Of a DNA stretch of 64,000 nucleotides, positions 12,992-22,853 are shown piece after piece. This stretch comes from Cliona cf. orientalis (lineage: Eukaryota > Porifera > Demospongiae > Clionaida > Clionaidae). The DNA lies in contig OZ005702.1 of the NCBI GenBank assembly GCA_963930775.1, forward strand, positions 6,448,001-6,512,000, given 5' to 3'. Numbering within the stretch: position 1 is the stretch's first letter; each line of letters begins with the position of its first letter. The notes beneath the pieces were generated by a model. It saw only the letters and a list, made by a program, of their open reading frames with translations. It had not been told where the DNA came from and made no database searches. Both the position numbers and the translations under genes were made by a program.

Positions 12992-15900
12992 CAGCCTTAC
13001 AAATGGACCTTGTATAGCTTCACTGCTTACCAATCCTACATTAGGCAGGGGGCCTGGTGAGGAAGTCCCAGAGCTTGATGTCGATGCAGCTAGTCCAGGT
13101 CCAGGAGTGCTCCCATGATGGGTGAAGTTGAAGGGTGGATTGGAGGGGTTTGGTGCTGAGATCATTAACGCCGTGCTGGAGCTGCTGACTAGACCAAGCA
13201 GCTCCCACTTCTTCCAAAGGATGCTCTGATATTGAGCAGCCAGCTGAGAGGGGGGAGGGAGAGAGAGGGAGGGGGAGAAAGAGAGAGAGGGAGAGAGAGG
13301 GAGGGAGGTAGGGAAGGAGAGTGAGAGAGAGGGAATATAATAAACAGGCTCATCCAAACAATGTTACTTCTTACATGTACACTGAACATGTACATGCATA
13401 CCTGTACATACAGTACAAGTAAGTCACTAGAGCAAATCAAAGAGCAGTGCTGTAGTTAAACATGCAACCGAGTGTTTGTGGTTTTAAAAAGCACATCAAT
13501 TACAATTTGAAAATGGCTTTTTAGGAGTGGTGCTGTGCCACTCTACTGCTCTTTAGTGACTTCCCTGCAGTAATCAACCTCTATACTAGTACATGACATT
13601 GTACATGCATATTAATTTTACACACATACAGAATCAATCTTTCGTTGCTCCGTCTTCTTCTGTTCTCTTATGTTCTGTATCTTGAGAGCAGCCTGCACCA
13701 TCCAGTTGTGGTGCCTATCCATCTCCTGCTGGACAACCTGGAGCTCTCCTTGCTGACAAGAAATGAAATTAATGATACTAGTGGTGAACTCGTATCATCT
13801 ACATGTACATGTAGCTAGAATACGTGTACATGTACATGTACATGTACATACTGTGTTTATGCTAATAAAACGTATGATCTAATTAGCGCAAGAAAATTCA
13901 CGTTCTAGGATTTTTCATAGTGTATCTTAATGGAGCGTGTGACGACCTTTACAACAAAACAGCACAAAATTTAAAATCGTAATTATTTGTTTAGCTTGCA
14001 TTCTATTAGCATAAATACGGTACATAATATACACGATAGTTCAGGCTTAGACTAACATAAACGGGAGCCTTCACATTCATTCATGTGTGCATTGATAGCA
14101 GCAAAATTGTACATGTTACGATGTATATTTCATATCACAAATTATATATGTAGTTCACTTTCCATTGACATTTTTATAACGGCAATATCCAAACGTTGGA
14201 TACATGTACATGTACATATAGCAAAAATGACCCTGAGCATGCAATAATCACCACACATGCTTACCAGTGTTTGTTCCTTTTGGTTTAGCTCAGTGAGGTT
14301 AGTCATGAGTGTCTGGGCGGAGTCGTGGCGAAGCTGCTGAAACAACGCCTGCTTCTCCACCAGAACTTGATGGAGATCTTCAGTGAGCTGGGAAAGGAAA
14401 AATTATACATGTACATACCGTAGAATCCCACGACTATGCCCCCCCCCCCCTTGTGCATGCATGCTAGCATTGGGCAAAAGCGGGGAGGGGGCGTATGCTG
14501 TATGACGACCATTACCGACCGTCGAATGCCACGTGGGGCTGTTTGGTGGGCAAAACATGAGAAAAACGATAAAGAATATGACACAAACAGTTAGTTTGTT
14601 AGTTGTGGCTACTGTTTTTACTTGGCTTATAGTCTGTAATGTCTGCATTTTACAGTCAGAGGGGGGGGGGGGCTTATACGCGAGACAAAACTACCTACAT
14701 GTATGCAGGAACTTGAGCTAAAATGCAGGGGGGACGTAATCGTGGGATTCTACGGTACATGTATAGTGGTATGGGTCTAACCTTCTTGAGTTTGTTCTTT
14801 GCTCTTAGCTTGTCGCTAGAGTGAGGGTCAGTCTCAGTGATGGTGGCCGACTCGCTGTGACAAAGCTTGGAGTAGACACTATGACACTCAAGGATGCAAC
14901 CAAACTGAAGAAACAGTAATGGATAACAATTCACAGCAAGTAATAAAATTAATAAGTGTTCATTACTATACATGAACACATGTATGTGCAATAGCAATTA
15001 TCCATAATATAGAGCTACACATACTATTTGAATTTTGCAAACTTGATTGTACAGGGTTTTGTATACCACGAAAAGTGTACATATCAGAATGGTATGGAGA
15101 CAACATTAAATAATAATAATATTATATATTATCAACAGTGAATACATGTACATGTACATTATATGCACACGTGTATGAACTTACTACTGCTCTTTCTTCT
15201 CGGTTGAGAGCCTCTATTTCCACCTTGAACTTTGACCCCAGCTCGAGCGGCTGAAAATCGACGGTACATGTAGTACTCTTCCTCCTCTCCCTCTGACACA
15301 CCCTCTTGGCACTCGACTCCTGGCCAGCACCCTCGGCCTTCTCTCCCCTGCTGGCCTCGACCCCGCTCGCTCTCCTCCTCTTCCCAGACATTCGGCCCAG
15401 CTGAGATGCACCACTAGACATCGCTTTCTGCTTCCTTCTGATTTCAATGTCGGAAAGATGTGGTATGGGTCTAACCTTCTTGAGTTTGTTCTTTGCTCTT
15501 AGCTTGTCGCTAGAGTGAGGGTCAGTCTCAGTGATGGTGGCCGACTCGCTGTGACAAAGCTTGGAGTAGACACTATGACACTCAAGGATGCAACCAAACT
15601 GAAGAAACAGTAATGGATAACAATTCACAGCAAGTAATAAAATTAATAAGTGTTCATTACTATACATGAACACATGTATGTGCAATAGCAATTATCCATA
15701 ATATAGAGCTACACATACTATTTGAATTTTGCAAACTTGATTGTACAGGGTTTTGTATACCACGAAAAGTGTACATATCAGAATGGTATGGAGACAACAT
15801 TAAATAATAATAATATTATATATTATCAACAGTGAATACATGTACATGTACATTATATGCACACGTGTATGAACTTACTACTGCTCTTTCTTCTCGGTTG

Positions 15901-18900
15901 AGAGCCTCTATTTCCACCTTGAACTTTGACCCCAGCTCGAGCGGCTGAAAATCGACGGTACATGTAGTACTCTTCCTCCTCTCCCTCTGACACACCCTCT
16001 TGGCACTCGACTCCTGGCCAGCACCCTCGGCCTTCTCTCCCCTGCTGGCCTCGACCCCGCTCGCTCTCCTCCTCTTCCCAGACATTCGGCCCAGCTGAGA
16101 TGCACCACTAGACATCGCTTTCTGCTTCCTTCTGATTTCAATGTCGGAAAGATGTGCTTCCGAGTCCTCGCTGAAATGGCGAGCGCGACGGGATTTTCGC
16201 GAAGATCTTCGCAGCCAAGTGTGACCCTCTTTATCGCCACTACCATCTTCACCGTCTATCAGTGCTGTAAGAATATCACCACCGTCACCCTCTTGGCTGG
16301 TGGGTGGGGCAGTGGGTGTGGTTTCATCCACAGCTCTCGCCTCCATGACATCGTCCTTTCTCTCCATCTTCACGGTCGATAGTAGTGGAGGTGCCTGATC
16401 TCTAGCATCAGCACCAGTAGAGACCTGCTGATGATTAACAGAACCCATCGCTGTAATGGCTTCACTAGTCTGCTGCTGTAGAACTCCAACTGTGTCTCCA
16501 AAGAGAGCAGGTCTAATAAAGGATGATTCATCGTTGCCCGAGTTGGAATTGGGGTTGGGGCTGGAGCACTGTGTAAGGCCTAGGTTGCCACGGATCCTCT
16601 GGGCAAAGTCACCATGCTCACTACACAGCTGAGTCGAGGCACTAGCAGGAGGAAGAGAGAACAATCATGGACACAGGTATTATAGTAGATACTGTACATG
16701 TAGCAATAATTATCTATACCTGGATGTATGCAAGCGTAGACTTTACACTCACTGTATACATGTACTGTACATGTATACACAAAAATTTTCGCCAGATGAA
16801 AATTTTTGCCAATTTTTACCACCTGCTCTCGCTAATGAAAAGCAAATTTTTTGTAAAGATTGCATAGAGGATATGGCGAAATTCACCATAATATTGGCAA
16901 AAAAATTTTTGCACCAGCTTTTTTTCTGTAATACAAAGGTACATGTAGCTGGGCTTGGCTAAATTTTTATCCAGTGAAAATTTTCATGTACACAGTACTT
17001 GTACACGTACATTGTATATGGCATACATGTACTCACAATTCAAGTGAGACTGTCTTGGAGCAACCACTCCAGGAGCAAACTAGCCTCTCAGTCTGATGAT
17101 CACCATGAACATCATCCCCCAATGAAGACTCAATTACAGGGGCAGGGGGAGCAGGAGGAGGAAGGTCAAAGGTCATATCGGCAGGCTCAGGACTGAAATA
17201 AGGTATGTACATGTACATGCATAAAAAACAAGGATTACAATGTGAAGATGATACAATACAGCATTATATACATGTACATGTAGTTCAGGAAAAATGTACT
17301 ACTTTACCCTGTAGGTGCACACATTAATTGAAGCAATGACATGTATTTACCTGACTGGCTCTATCTTGACTAATGTTGTGTTGTGGATGGTCTGCAGAAA
17401 CAAGGAATTCACTCCCATAATATCAACATTTGGGAGGGAGGCTATATACACTGTACATCACAAAGTGTGCTGATCTCAACTAGACAAAGGTTTAACATCA
17501 TATGTACAATATATTGTACAATGCATGGTGTATAGAGAATGCGTATGTAGAAAGATACGCATACTCGCAATAGTTATCTGCCAGTAATTGGGGCGCATGA
17601 GATGCATGGTCGAATGCACCCCAATTAATGGTAGATAATTATTTTGTTGGTAGTTGACCTCTGTTCATCATTGGCCTACTTTATGATGACCCAACCCCTT
17701 CCCATAGCCGGCAAATTGCCTATAAAAATTTTGGTTGCTAAGTACATGTAACTACCAACAATGCCATATGTAGTACATGTAAAAATTCATGCATACATGT
17801 AGCTGAGCTAACCTTGAGCGTTTGTCCAGTGGACGCTTCAGTGGTAAACACGGCAACCGTCGAATCAGACTCCACACTAGTCCCAGCAACAGCACGACTA
17901 ACTACTGTAGCGCCAGAAGAAGGCACACCATTTGTAACACGACCACCAGCTGGAGTGCTGAAAGTAGACACATTAGTCCCAGCAACAGTACGACTAGAAG
18001 CTGTAGTGATGGAAGATGTCGCGCTCGTCCCAACAACTGTACAACTACCAGCTGGGGTATTGGAAGAAGATACAGCAACAGAACGAGCAGCATGAACACT
18101 GCTACTAGGAGCACTAGCAGTAGACGTGGTGGACGCTCTGATAGAAGACGAAGCTAAAGGGGGCAAAGGTCGAGACGACGACAAAGCTAGAGAGGTGATG
18201 GGTGTGGTTTGAGCTGCAGACGTGAGAGGTGAGTTAGCTGTGGCTGGCAGAGAGACAGAACTCTGGTGGCTAGTAGACAGAGGGGTGGAGAGGAGTGGAC
18301 CAGTAGTTACAGGTACAGGTGAGGCTATATGTACATTAGGAGAGAGAAGGGTTGACAACAGAGGGGATCGTTGAAGACGTTGATTTGTATGTGTCTCTGT
18401 ATCTGACGCTTCACTATCGGTAAGCACTTCACTAACCAACCTCCTTACTGGCACACGACCTTTTCTGCGCTTCTGTGAAGTGGGAGAACGTATCGTAGCA
18501 GAGGGCACTGGGACCCGCTTAAGCTCATCAGCTTGTTGGAAAACTTTTTCTTGGAGTGTCTGGAGGTTTTCTTCAATAGTTTCGTCAGATGGTGCACTTG
18601 TGGTGTCCTTCTGAATGGACGGTCGTGAAGAATCTGAATCAGTGCTAACTGCCTCACCAGTTATCTCTGCTAATCTTTGTTCCACCATTTCCGTCAAAGT
18701 ATCTACAGTCCTCTGACTAAGACAATCCATCAGTGAGCTATCAACCTCTGTCAGCGAACTGCCGTCAGTAACCGACACTTCCAAGCTCGGACAGCGCCCT
18801 CGAGGACTGCCGACAGAGGTCAAAGGAGAAGTTAGGACATTTGGGGTTGAGAGAGGCTTGTTATGAACGCTAGTAGTCTCTGTTAGTGCTGTCTTCTTTG

Positions 18901-21900
18901 AGTGTTGTACGCTAGCCAAACTACAATGGAATGACTCTGGCACAACATTTGCACCGCTAGAATTAGAAAGAGGGGTCAAGGGTTCACCTTCAGTATCAGT
19001 ATCCAACTCCATTGGTACTGGATCGGTGCAGGTACTGGCACTATTTGAATCCACACTGGTTGCTGGGATAGACACACCTGTACTACAGACTGAGAGTGGT
19101 CCTTCTCCAGGACCAGTGCTACTACCAATGGAGGAATGTTTGGCCGCAGTGGAAGCTACTGATAGTGTGGCTGATGTCTGAACGCCGGTCGAGCAAACGG
19201 CTACAGAGCTAGAGGGGGTAGTGGTTGAACTACTTGCACGACCAGCTGTTGTAGCCACACTAGGCGATGACACAGCTATGATGGACAAATGCACAGATGT
19301 ACCTTTGACAAAGGGCGATGACAGCAAGCTCGATGGAGCGCAAGTAATTGTAGAGGTTACAGGATTTTGTGAGATGGTTGACTCAGACTGAGCTTTAGAT
19401 TGAGCTGAGACTAGAACTGGTGACGATGATCTAGCTGATATTTGTGAGACAATTGACTGAGACCGAGCACTAGATTGTGATGATCCTATAGCTGAAACTG
19501 GTGATGGAGCTACATGTATGGTTTTACTCGCATCCATGTTTGCACCAAGGGTAGCTGCAGTCCCAGATACTCCAGCAGTTGTGGGAGAGCACAGTGCCAA
19601 GTTCTTTGAAGAGCTACATGTTGTAACAGGGCTTGCTGTTCGAGTGATCGTTTTTGCGGCCGTATTTATCGAAGAAACTGTGGCTATTGAAGATTGAGCA
19701 CGGCTGCCACCACCAGTGGAAGACGTTTGAGCAGTAGACACACGTGTAGCTGATCCCAACTGAGATACTTTACTAGCTTGATTGCCATTCCTTGGTCTAC
19801 CAGCTAAAGAAGTCGCTCTAGCTTTAGTTTTCTCTGGTGGGATGAAACTTGGGGAACCAGGAATAATCTGTTTAGCTGGTCTCTTGTGCTTTGGCTTCTT
19901 GAATGAAGGTTTTGTCAATTGATGCAATAAATGTTTTGGGTCCCCTTGTGAATTTACGTTGCGGTCTAGCTTGGACTTCTTGTGTTTCTTCTTGCTGGTA
20001 CCAGGCTTGGGTCCACCGGGTTCAAGTGGCGGAGTAGCAATACCACTCTCATCTCGCTCTCCTCGGGTTGAAGAAGATGGGGCTTGTGTCTCCATCTCCG
20101 TTATGCTCTCTTCGCCCTTATAACAGCAGTCTTTCTTCTTACCCCTGTCGTTAGCTGCGTGTGACGATGCCTTTTTTGTTTTCCGTGTACCAGATGGGTG
20201 CGATTTTCTGTCAGTAACCTTATTTTTCGATTTGGACACCTTACTCTCTGCAGTACTTACTGGCAGAGCTGATTTTTCATTTGCTGATCTAACATAAACT
20301 CTTTTGATGTTATTGGTATTGCTAGACGAGTTGGCAGTAGTAGTCAGGCAAAGATCATCCAAGACTGACGAGAGAGAGAGAGGACAAGAAGTGTTGTACG
20401 GAGGGCGTTCGTTGGTTTCAGCAGTTTCTGAATCAGCAGAACAAGACCTCTTCCGTTCCTTTACAGGGCTGCTACTACACGTACGCTGGGCTTCCTTCAC
20501 AATTTTAGTATTGTCTTGACGCTTTGAAGATAGTAATCTTGAAGAGGGTGTGGTTTTCGAACGAGTAGGAGGTGGAGTCAAAGGAGGGGGAGGGGGTGGA
20601 GCTACAGTAGGAGGAGGTGGAGCCAAAAGAGGAGGAGCCAAGGAAGAGGTGGATGTGGGTGGAGGATAAGGAGGGGGTGGTGGAGGTATTCGCTTGAGTA
20701 TGGACTTTGGTCGTGAAGGAGGGTAAATGGATTGCACAGACTTAGTGCTGTCCTGGTTTATGCTTGAATCACACTGAAAAGAAACCGAAGGCCCCTTATC
20801 AGTAGATCTGCTTTTTGGCGTAGAGGATCTTTCAGTAGAAGGAGGTCTTTTAGAAGATTCAGAAGATGGTGTTTTTGGTGGAGCTGGTTTTTGAGAATTG
20901 ATAGGAGGATGAGGCTCCTTAGAAGATGATCTTTTAGGAGTAACCTTTTCAGAATGGGAAGACCTTTTAGAAAGCTCCTTAACAGTTTCAGAAGAGGATC
21001 TTTCAGGTGGAGCTAGTTTTTCTGAATGGGTAGATCTTTTAGAATGATCAAAACGGTGAGATGTTTTAGAAGGAGAAATCGATTCAGAAGAAGGCTCCTT
21101 ACATGCAAGGAGTCTTTTGGAGTGGGACGATCTTTGAGGTTGAACAGATGATTCAGAAGCACAATGACTCCCAGAAGACGCAGGCGATTCAGAGTGAACG
21201 CTTTTGGTCTGAGAAGTTAGAGCTTCAGATGAAGAAGGCTTACTAGCTGGAGTCAGGCGGTCAGAAGGAGCAGACCTTTCAGATACTGGCAACGAAAAAT
21301 CAGAAGATGCTCGAGGTGTAACACTACACCTGGAGGTGCTCACAATCGATTGATCGTGAACAGGAGTTGGATGTCTGATAGGCGGGCAACTCTTCGCTGG
21401 AGGGGGACGTGAAGGTCTAAAATGATACACATTTGACTGATCCCTGGCAGTAGGTGGGGGTGGAGGAGGAGGTGGGGGACCACGCCTCCAAAGGGGTGGG
21501 TAAGAAACAAGGTGAACGGGGGCCCGTGGATGAAGGGGGAAGTGTGATTGTTGGTGGTGTGGTGTGGACCATCCACTACCGCGGTACCAGCTGGAATTAA
21601 GAGTGTTCCTGTTTGGATCGTATGGGTTGGCTACGGAGCGATGGTGATATTCACGGCTGTAATATAAATATATGTACATGTATGTGGTTTAAACCACATA
21701 ATTATGAAAGGTTGGTGATGAGAAACTAGAAATGTGGCCATACCTGAACTGAGAAGCTCTGTTCTGATGCTGTGGACAGATATCGTGGTAATATTGATCC
21801 TGCAAGGAAATAGAGTCAGTTCCATAATTATACATTTAGATACATACATGAACATGTACAACTAGTCATAATAATATTATATGTATGAGCAAGGCTTGGT

Positions 21901-22726
21901 ATGAGCAATAAATATTTGAATGGAGGTCCTGAAGGGAAAAAAGGATATGCTAGTTGAACCTACTGACCCCATCTCACACCAATGACACACACAAATCCAT
22001 GTGGTGATACCAGGGAAAACCTCAAGCTAAGATAGTGTCCTCCCCAGTCAAGTATACTGAGAGGGTGTGGTTTGGGTGGAGCCTGTAATCACACACTAAT
22101 ACAGCAATATCGTCACTGTGCATTAAATTTTCATCACACTAGCAGCACAGCAGTGGTAATACAGTTCCTTTGTCTGGTACTCGAAAGGGTGTGGTCTAGC
22201 CTTCCAGGTTACGTTGGGACACAACAGGGAAGGGGAGGGGAGTGGGGTTGGATTTCATACTCACAAAAAAATTAATATGAATATAGGTCACGCAAAGTGC
22301 ACAGCTGCACAGACAATACAATCAAAAATTTACGCCTCGAAAGTTGTAATCAACCACACAGCGCAGACAAAGTCGCGCAATAAACAAATAGGGCGCACCG
22401 CAATCCCACACCCGATTAATTTTAGCGCGGCAGCTGGCACGTTCACCGAAGTGTCATAGGAGGACAGAAACAGAGAAATACGTGTAAAATATACAATGGT
22501 CTACCTTTGAAGGCAGAGATCTTCAAAATTATTCTCTTTACACAGCTAGCTTTTTTCACAGATAAGAACCCCGCCCGGTGACCGTGGGTGGAGCATTTGT
22601 ACCGCGCATATCTGGCGGGAAACCCACGTGTACAAATTTTGCTGCACGGCTACTCTTTGTGCTTACCGATTCCTTTTCCGAGTATACATTGGAAGGATCA
22701 CAGCCATAGCATTGCTTTCCAGACAT
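3425..22726 (-). CDS. ZNF106: ZNF106-like zinc-finger/WD40 protein (multi-exon gene)
   Basis: Orthologue of animal ZNF106 (ZFP106), a nuclear RNA-binding-associated protein with terminal zinc fingers and C-terminal WD40 repeats. Exons read from splice signals: 22726-22667 (ATG; CYGC zinc-finger start), 21799-21744, 21656-17813, 17391-17351, 17192-17037 (second CxxxxC, CSWSGC), 16641-15879, 15598-15185 and/or 15476, 14904-14782, 14387-14265, 13752-13630 (both helical), 13243-13031, 12648-12435, 12014-11749, then WD40 exons 11317-11198 (TASSDNTIRVYSTKTGKLEQ), 10940-10866, 10655-10542 (VLYVGLSSGSV), 7709-7588, 7245-7159, 7046-6930, 5389-5318, 4798-4727 (IYVGLMSGAVQATQLDL). The end is two fingers: 4330-4273 (WEDCNLRFGISDHLREHL), 3590-3541 (CKWKNC) and 3463-3425 (LYHLRHH, TAG stop). 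The finger-after-WD40 ending is the diagnostic ZNF106 feature. At roughly 2400 codons it is longer than the human protein. Exons between 22667 and 21799 are unresolved. Confidence 0.85.
3994..4203. mobile_element. TA-flanked MITE, pogo/Tigger-like ends
   Basis: Inverted ends CAGTCAAACCTC and GAGGTTTGACTG are each flanked by TA. The element is 210 bp with no ORF. The ends resemble pogo/Tigger-type (Tc1/mariner superfamily) termini. It lies in the last-but-two intron of the ZNF106-like gene. Confidence 0.75.
4888..5070. repeat. Dispersed repeat family A, copy 1
   Basis: Starts TAGTTATCTGACGGTAATTG, includes a short inverted repeat around the GCATGAGATGCATGGTC segment, and ends CTATAAAAACTTTGGTTGCTAG. 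Related copies are at about 10975-11165, 17570-17745 and, inverted, 23788-23990. It is probably a short non-autonomous element. Confidence 0.65.
5472..5648. mobile_element. Near-perfect 177-bp palindrome with hammerhead-like cores
   Basis: The left arm from TAACAATCATATCTTCTTGA is matched almost base for base by the right arm ending TCAAGAAGATATGATTGTTA, with a short centre near 5556-5562. Each arm, read outward, contains CTGAGGA, a GGCCC/GGGCC stem and GAAACGTC. That resembles a minimal hammerhead ribozyme core. It lies in a ZNF106 intron, upstream (on +) of exon 5389-5318. Confidence 0.7.
5872..6196. mobile_element. Foldback element, about 325 bp
   Basis: The arms from GGATCATCACTTGCACATAA (left) and TTATGTGCAAGTGATGATCC (right) pair over roughly 100 bases, including the AGGTTGACTCATCCACCAG segment. 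The centre carries duplicated CCCCCGGACTCATTCCAAG blocks. It is non-coding and lies within an intron. Confidence 0.7.
6486..6636. repeat. Dispersed hairpin repeat family B, copy 1
   Basis: Arms include GGTTTCTATATGT...GGTTTAGAAGAC and CTCTGAATCATGTAGAAACT, followed by AAACAGTGTCTAAC. A better-preserved copy with long arms is at 54807-54948. Confidence 0.55.
7277..7545. repeat. Polypurine (GA/GGA)n tract
   Basis: About 270 bases are almost purely A and G on the plus strand (GAGAGA, GGGAGA units). The long open frames across it on both strands (Arg/Glu or Ser/Leu/Pro repeats) are artefacts of composition. It is inside a ZNF106 intron, between exons 7709-7588 and 7245-7159. Confidence 0.9.
7975..8585. 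repeat. Dispersed repeat family C, copy 1
   Basis: Begins TTACCCCGTGCGCATGCGCA and contains ATCGCCATATCTCGAGATAC and GGTAAGCACAACGAATCG. It ends near GAGCTCTAGTTTAAGGTGCG. A diverged, shorter copy lies at about 23385-23755 in the same orientation. It is non-coding and unclassified. Confidence 0.55.
9907..10115. mobile_element. Short TIR element, family D
   Basis: The left end TAGTTTCTCATCCACCCG is complementary (with few mismatches) to the right end CGGGAGGTGACGAGAAACTA. The inside carries GCGGGCGGGCGGTCATTATT. A relative with TTTCCCGTC ... GGGTGACGGGAAAC ends lies at about 29433-29642. It is non-coding. Confidence 0.6.
10975..11165. repeat. Dispersed repeat family A, copy 2
   Basis: A diverged copy recognised by TCATCATTGGCC, CCTATAAAAACTTCAGTTGC and the surrounding order shared with 4888-5070 and 17570-17745. 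Intronic. Confidence 0.5.
12960..12990. repeat. Poly-C/poly-A homopolymer run
   Basis: A run of about 22 C followed by about 9 A in the intron after exon 13243-13031. It is the remnant of a short inserted sequence or a slippage tract. Confidence 0.9.
13851..14020. mobile_element. TA-flanked MITE, CCGTATTTATGCTAATAGA ends
   Basis: The right end reads TCTATTAGCATAAATACGG followed by TA. The left end, after TA, is CTGTGTTTATGCTAATAAAA (one changed base in the terminal CCGTA). The interior has GGAGCGTGTGACGACCTTTAC, also found near 58110-58140 and, inverted, near 58840. Size is about 170 bp, intronic. Confidence 0.6.
14418..14755. mobile_element. TA-flanked MITE, CCGTAGAATCCCACGA ends
   Basis: Perfect 16-base inverted ends (CCGTAGAATCCCACGA / TCGTGGGATTCTACGG), each next to TA. 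The 338-bp interior has C- and G-runs and the sub-terminal phrase GACGACCATTACCGACCGTCG. It has no coding potential and lies in a ZNF106 intron. Confidence 0.8.
14767..16154. repeat. Perfect 694-bp tandem duplication inside ZNF106-like gene
   Basis: Positions 14767-15460 and 15461-16154 read as the same sequence, without differences that I can see, including the intronic ACATGT tract. The unit holds the 3' half of exon 16641-15879, one intron and the exon copy 14904-14782. The junction fuses the small exon in frame to the duplicated exon half (KKVRPIP reading into HLSDIEI), so the coding frame stays open across it. Confidence 0.9.
17570..17745. repeat. Dispersed repeat family A, copy 3
   Basis: Begins TAGTTATCTGCCAGTAATTG and contains GGTAGTTGACCTCTGTTCAT and CCCAACCCCTTCCCATAGCC. 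It is closely similar to 4888-5070 and sits just 3' of the giant exon. Confidence 0.7.
17813..21656 (-). CDS. ZNF106: Giant Ser/Pro-rich exon of ZNF106-like gene
   Basis: A single 3.84-kb exon, acceptor TATTACAG and donor AAG/GTTAGC, open for its whole length. From the N-terminus it encodes an aromatic/Arg/Pro-rich part with poly-proline runs, then many SER-x-SER repeats (HSEK, SSSE, KRSS), a Lys-rich nuclear-type stretch (KPGTSKKKHKKSKL), and a long low-complexity Ser/Thr/Ala region. It has no recognisable folded domain and is probably intrinsically disordered. Antisense open frames over this exon, for example 17814-18095, are shadows. Confidence 0.85.
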
Positions 22727-22853
22727 TCTTCCAAACGCTCAGCCGATATTGCACTGCGCTGTACTTGCACCATCGCTTTGGCGAAAATGAACTTTGACCC
22801 TTGGTGGTGCGCAATAAATGGAATAATACCGAAGTGCATCGTCCACTGAAATC
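22727..22853. promoter_or_regulatory. Bidirectional promoter between ZNF106 and GKAP1
   Basis: Only 127 bases separate the two start codons, which face away from each other. No TATA box is visible. The stretch is free of the ACATGT and MITE repeats that fill the rest of the locus, fitting a compact shared promoter plus both 5' UTRs. Confidence 0.6.

Noticed and set aside
17814-18157. Plus-strand open frames opposite the Ser-rich ZNF106 exon
   Set aside because: They are shadows produced by Ser/Thr/Ala codon composition.
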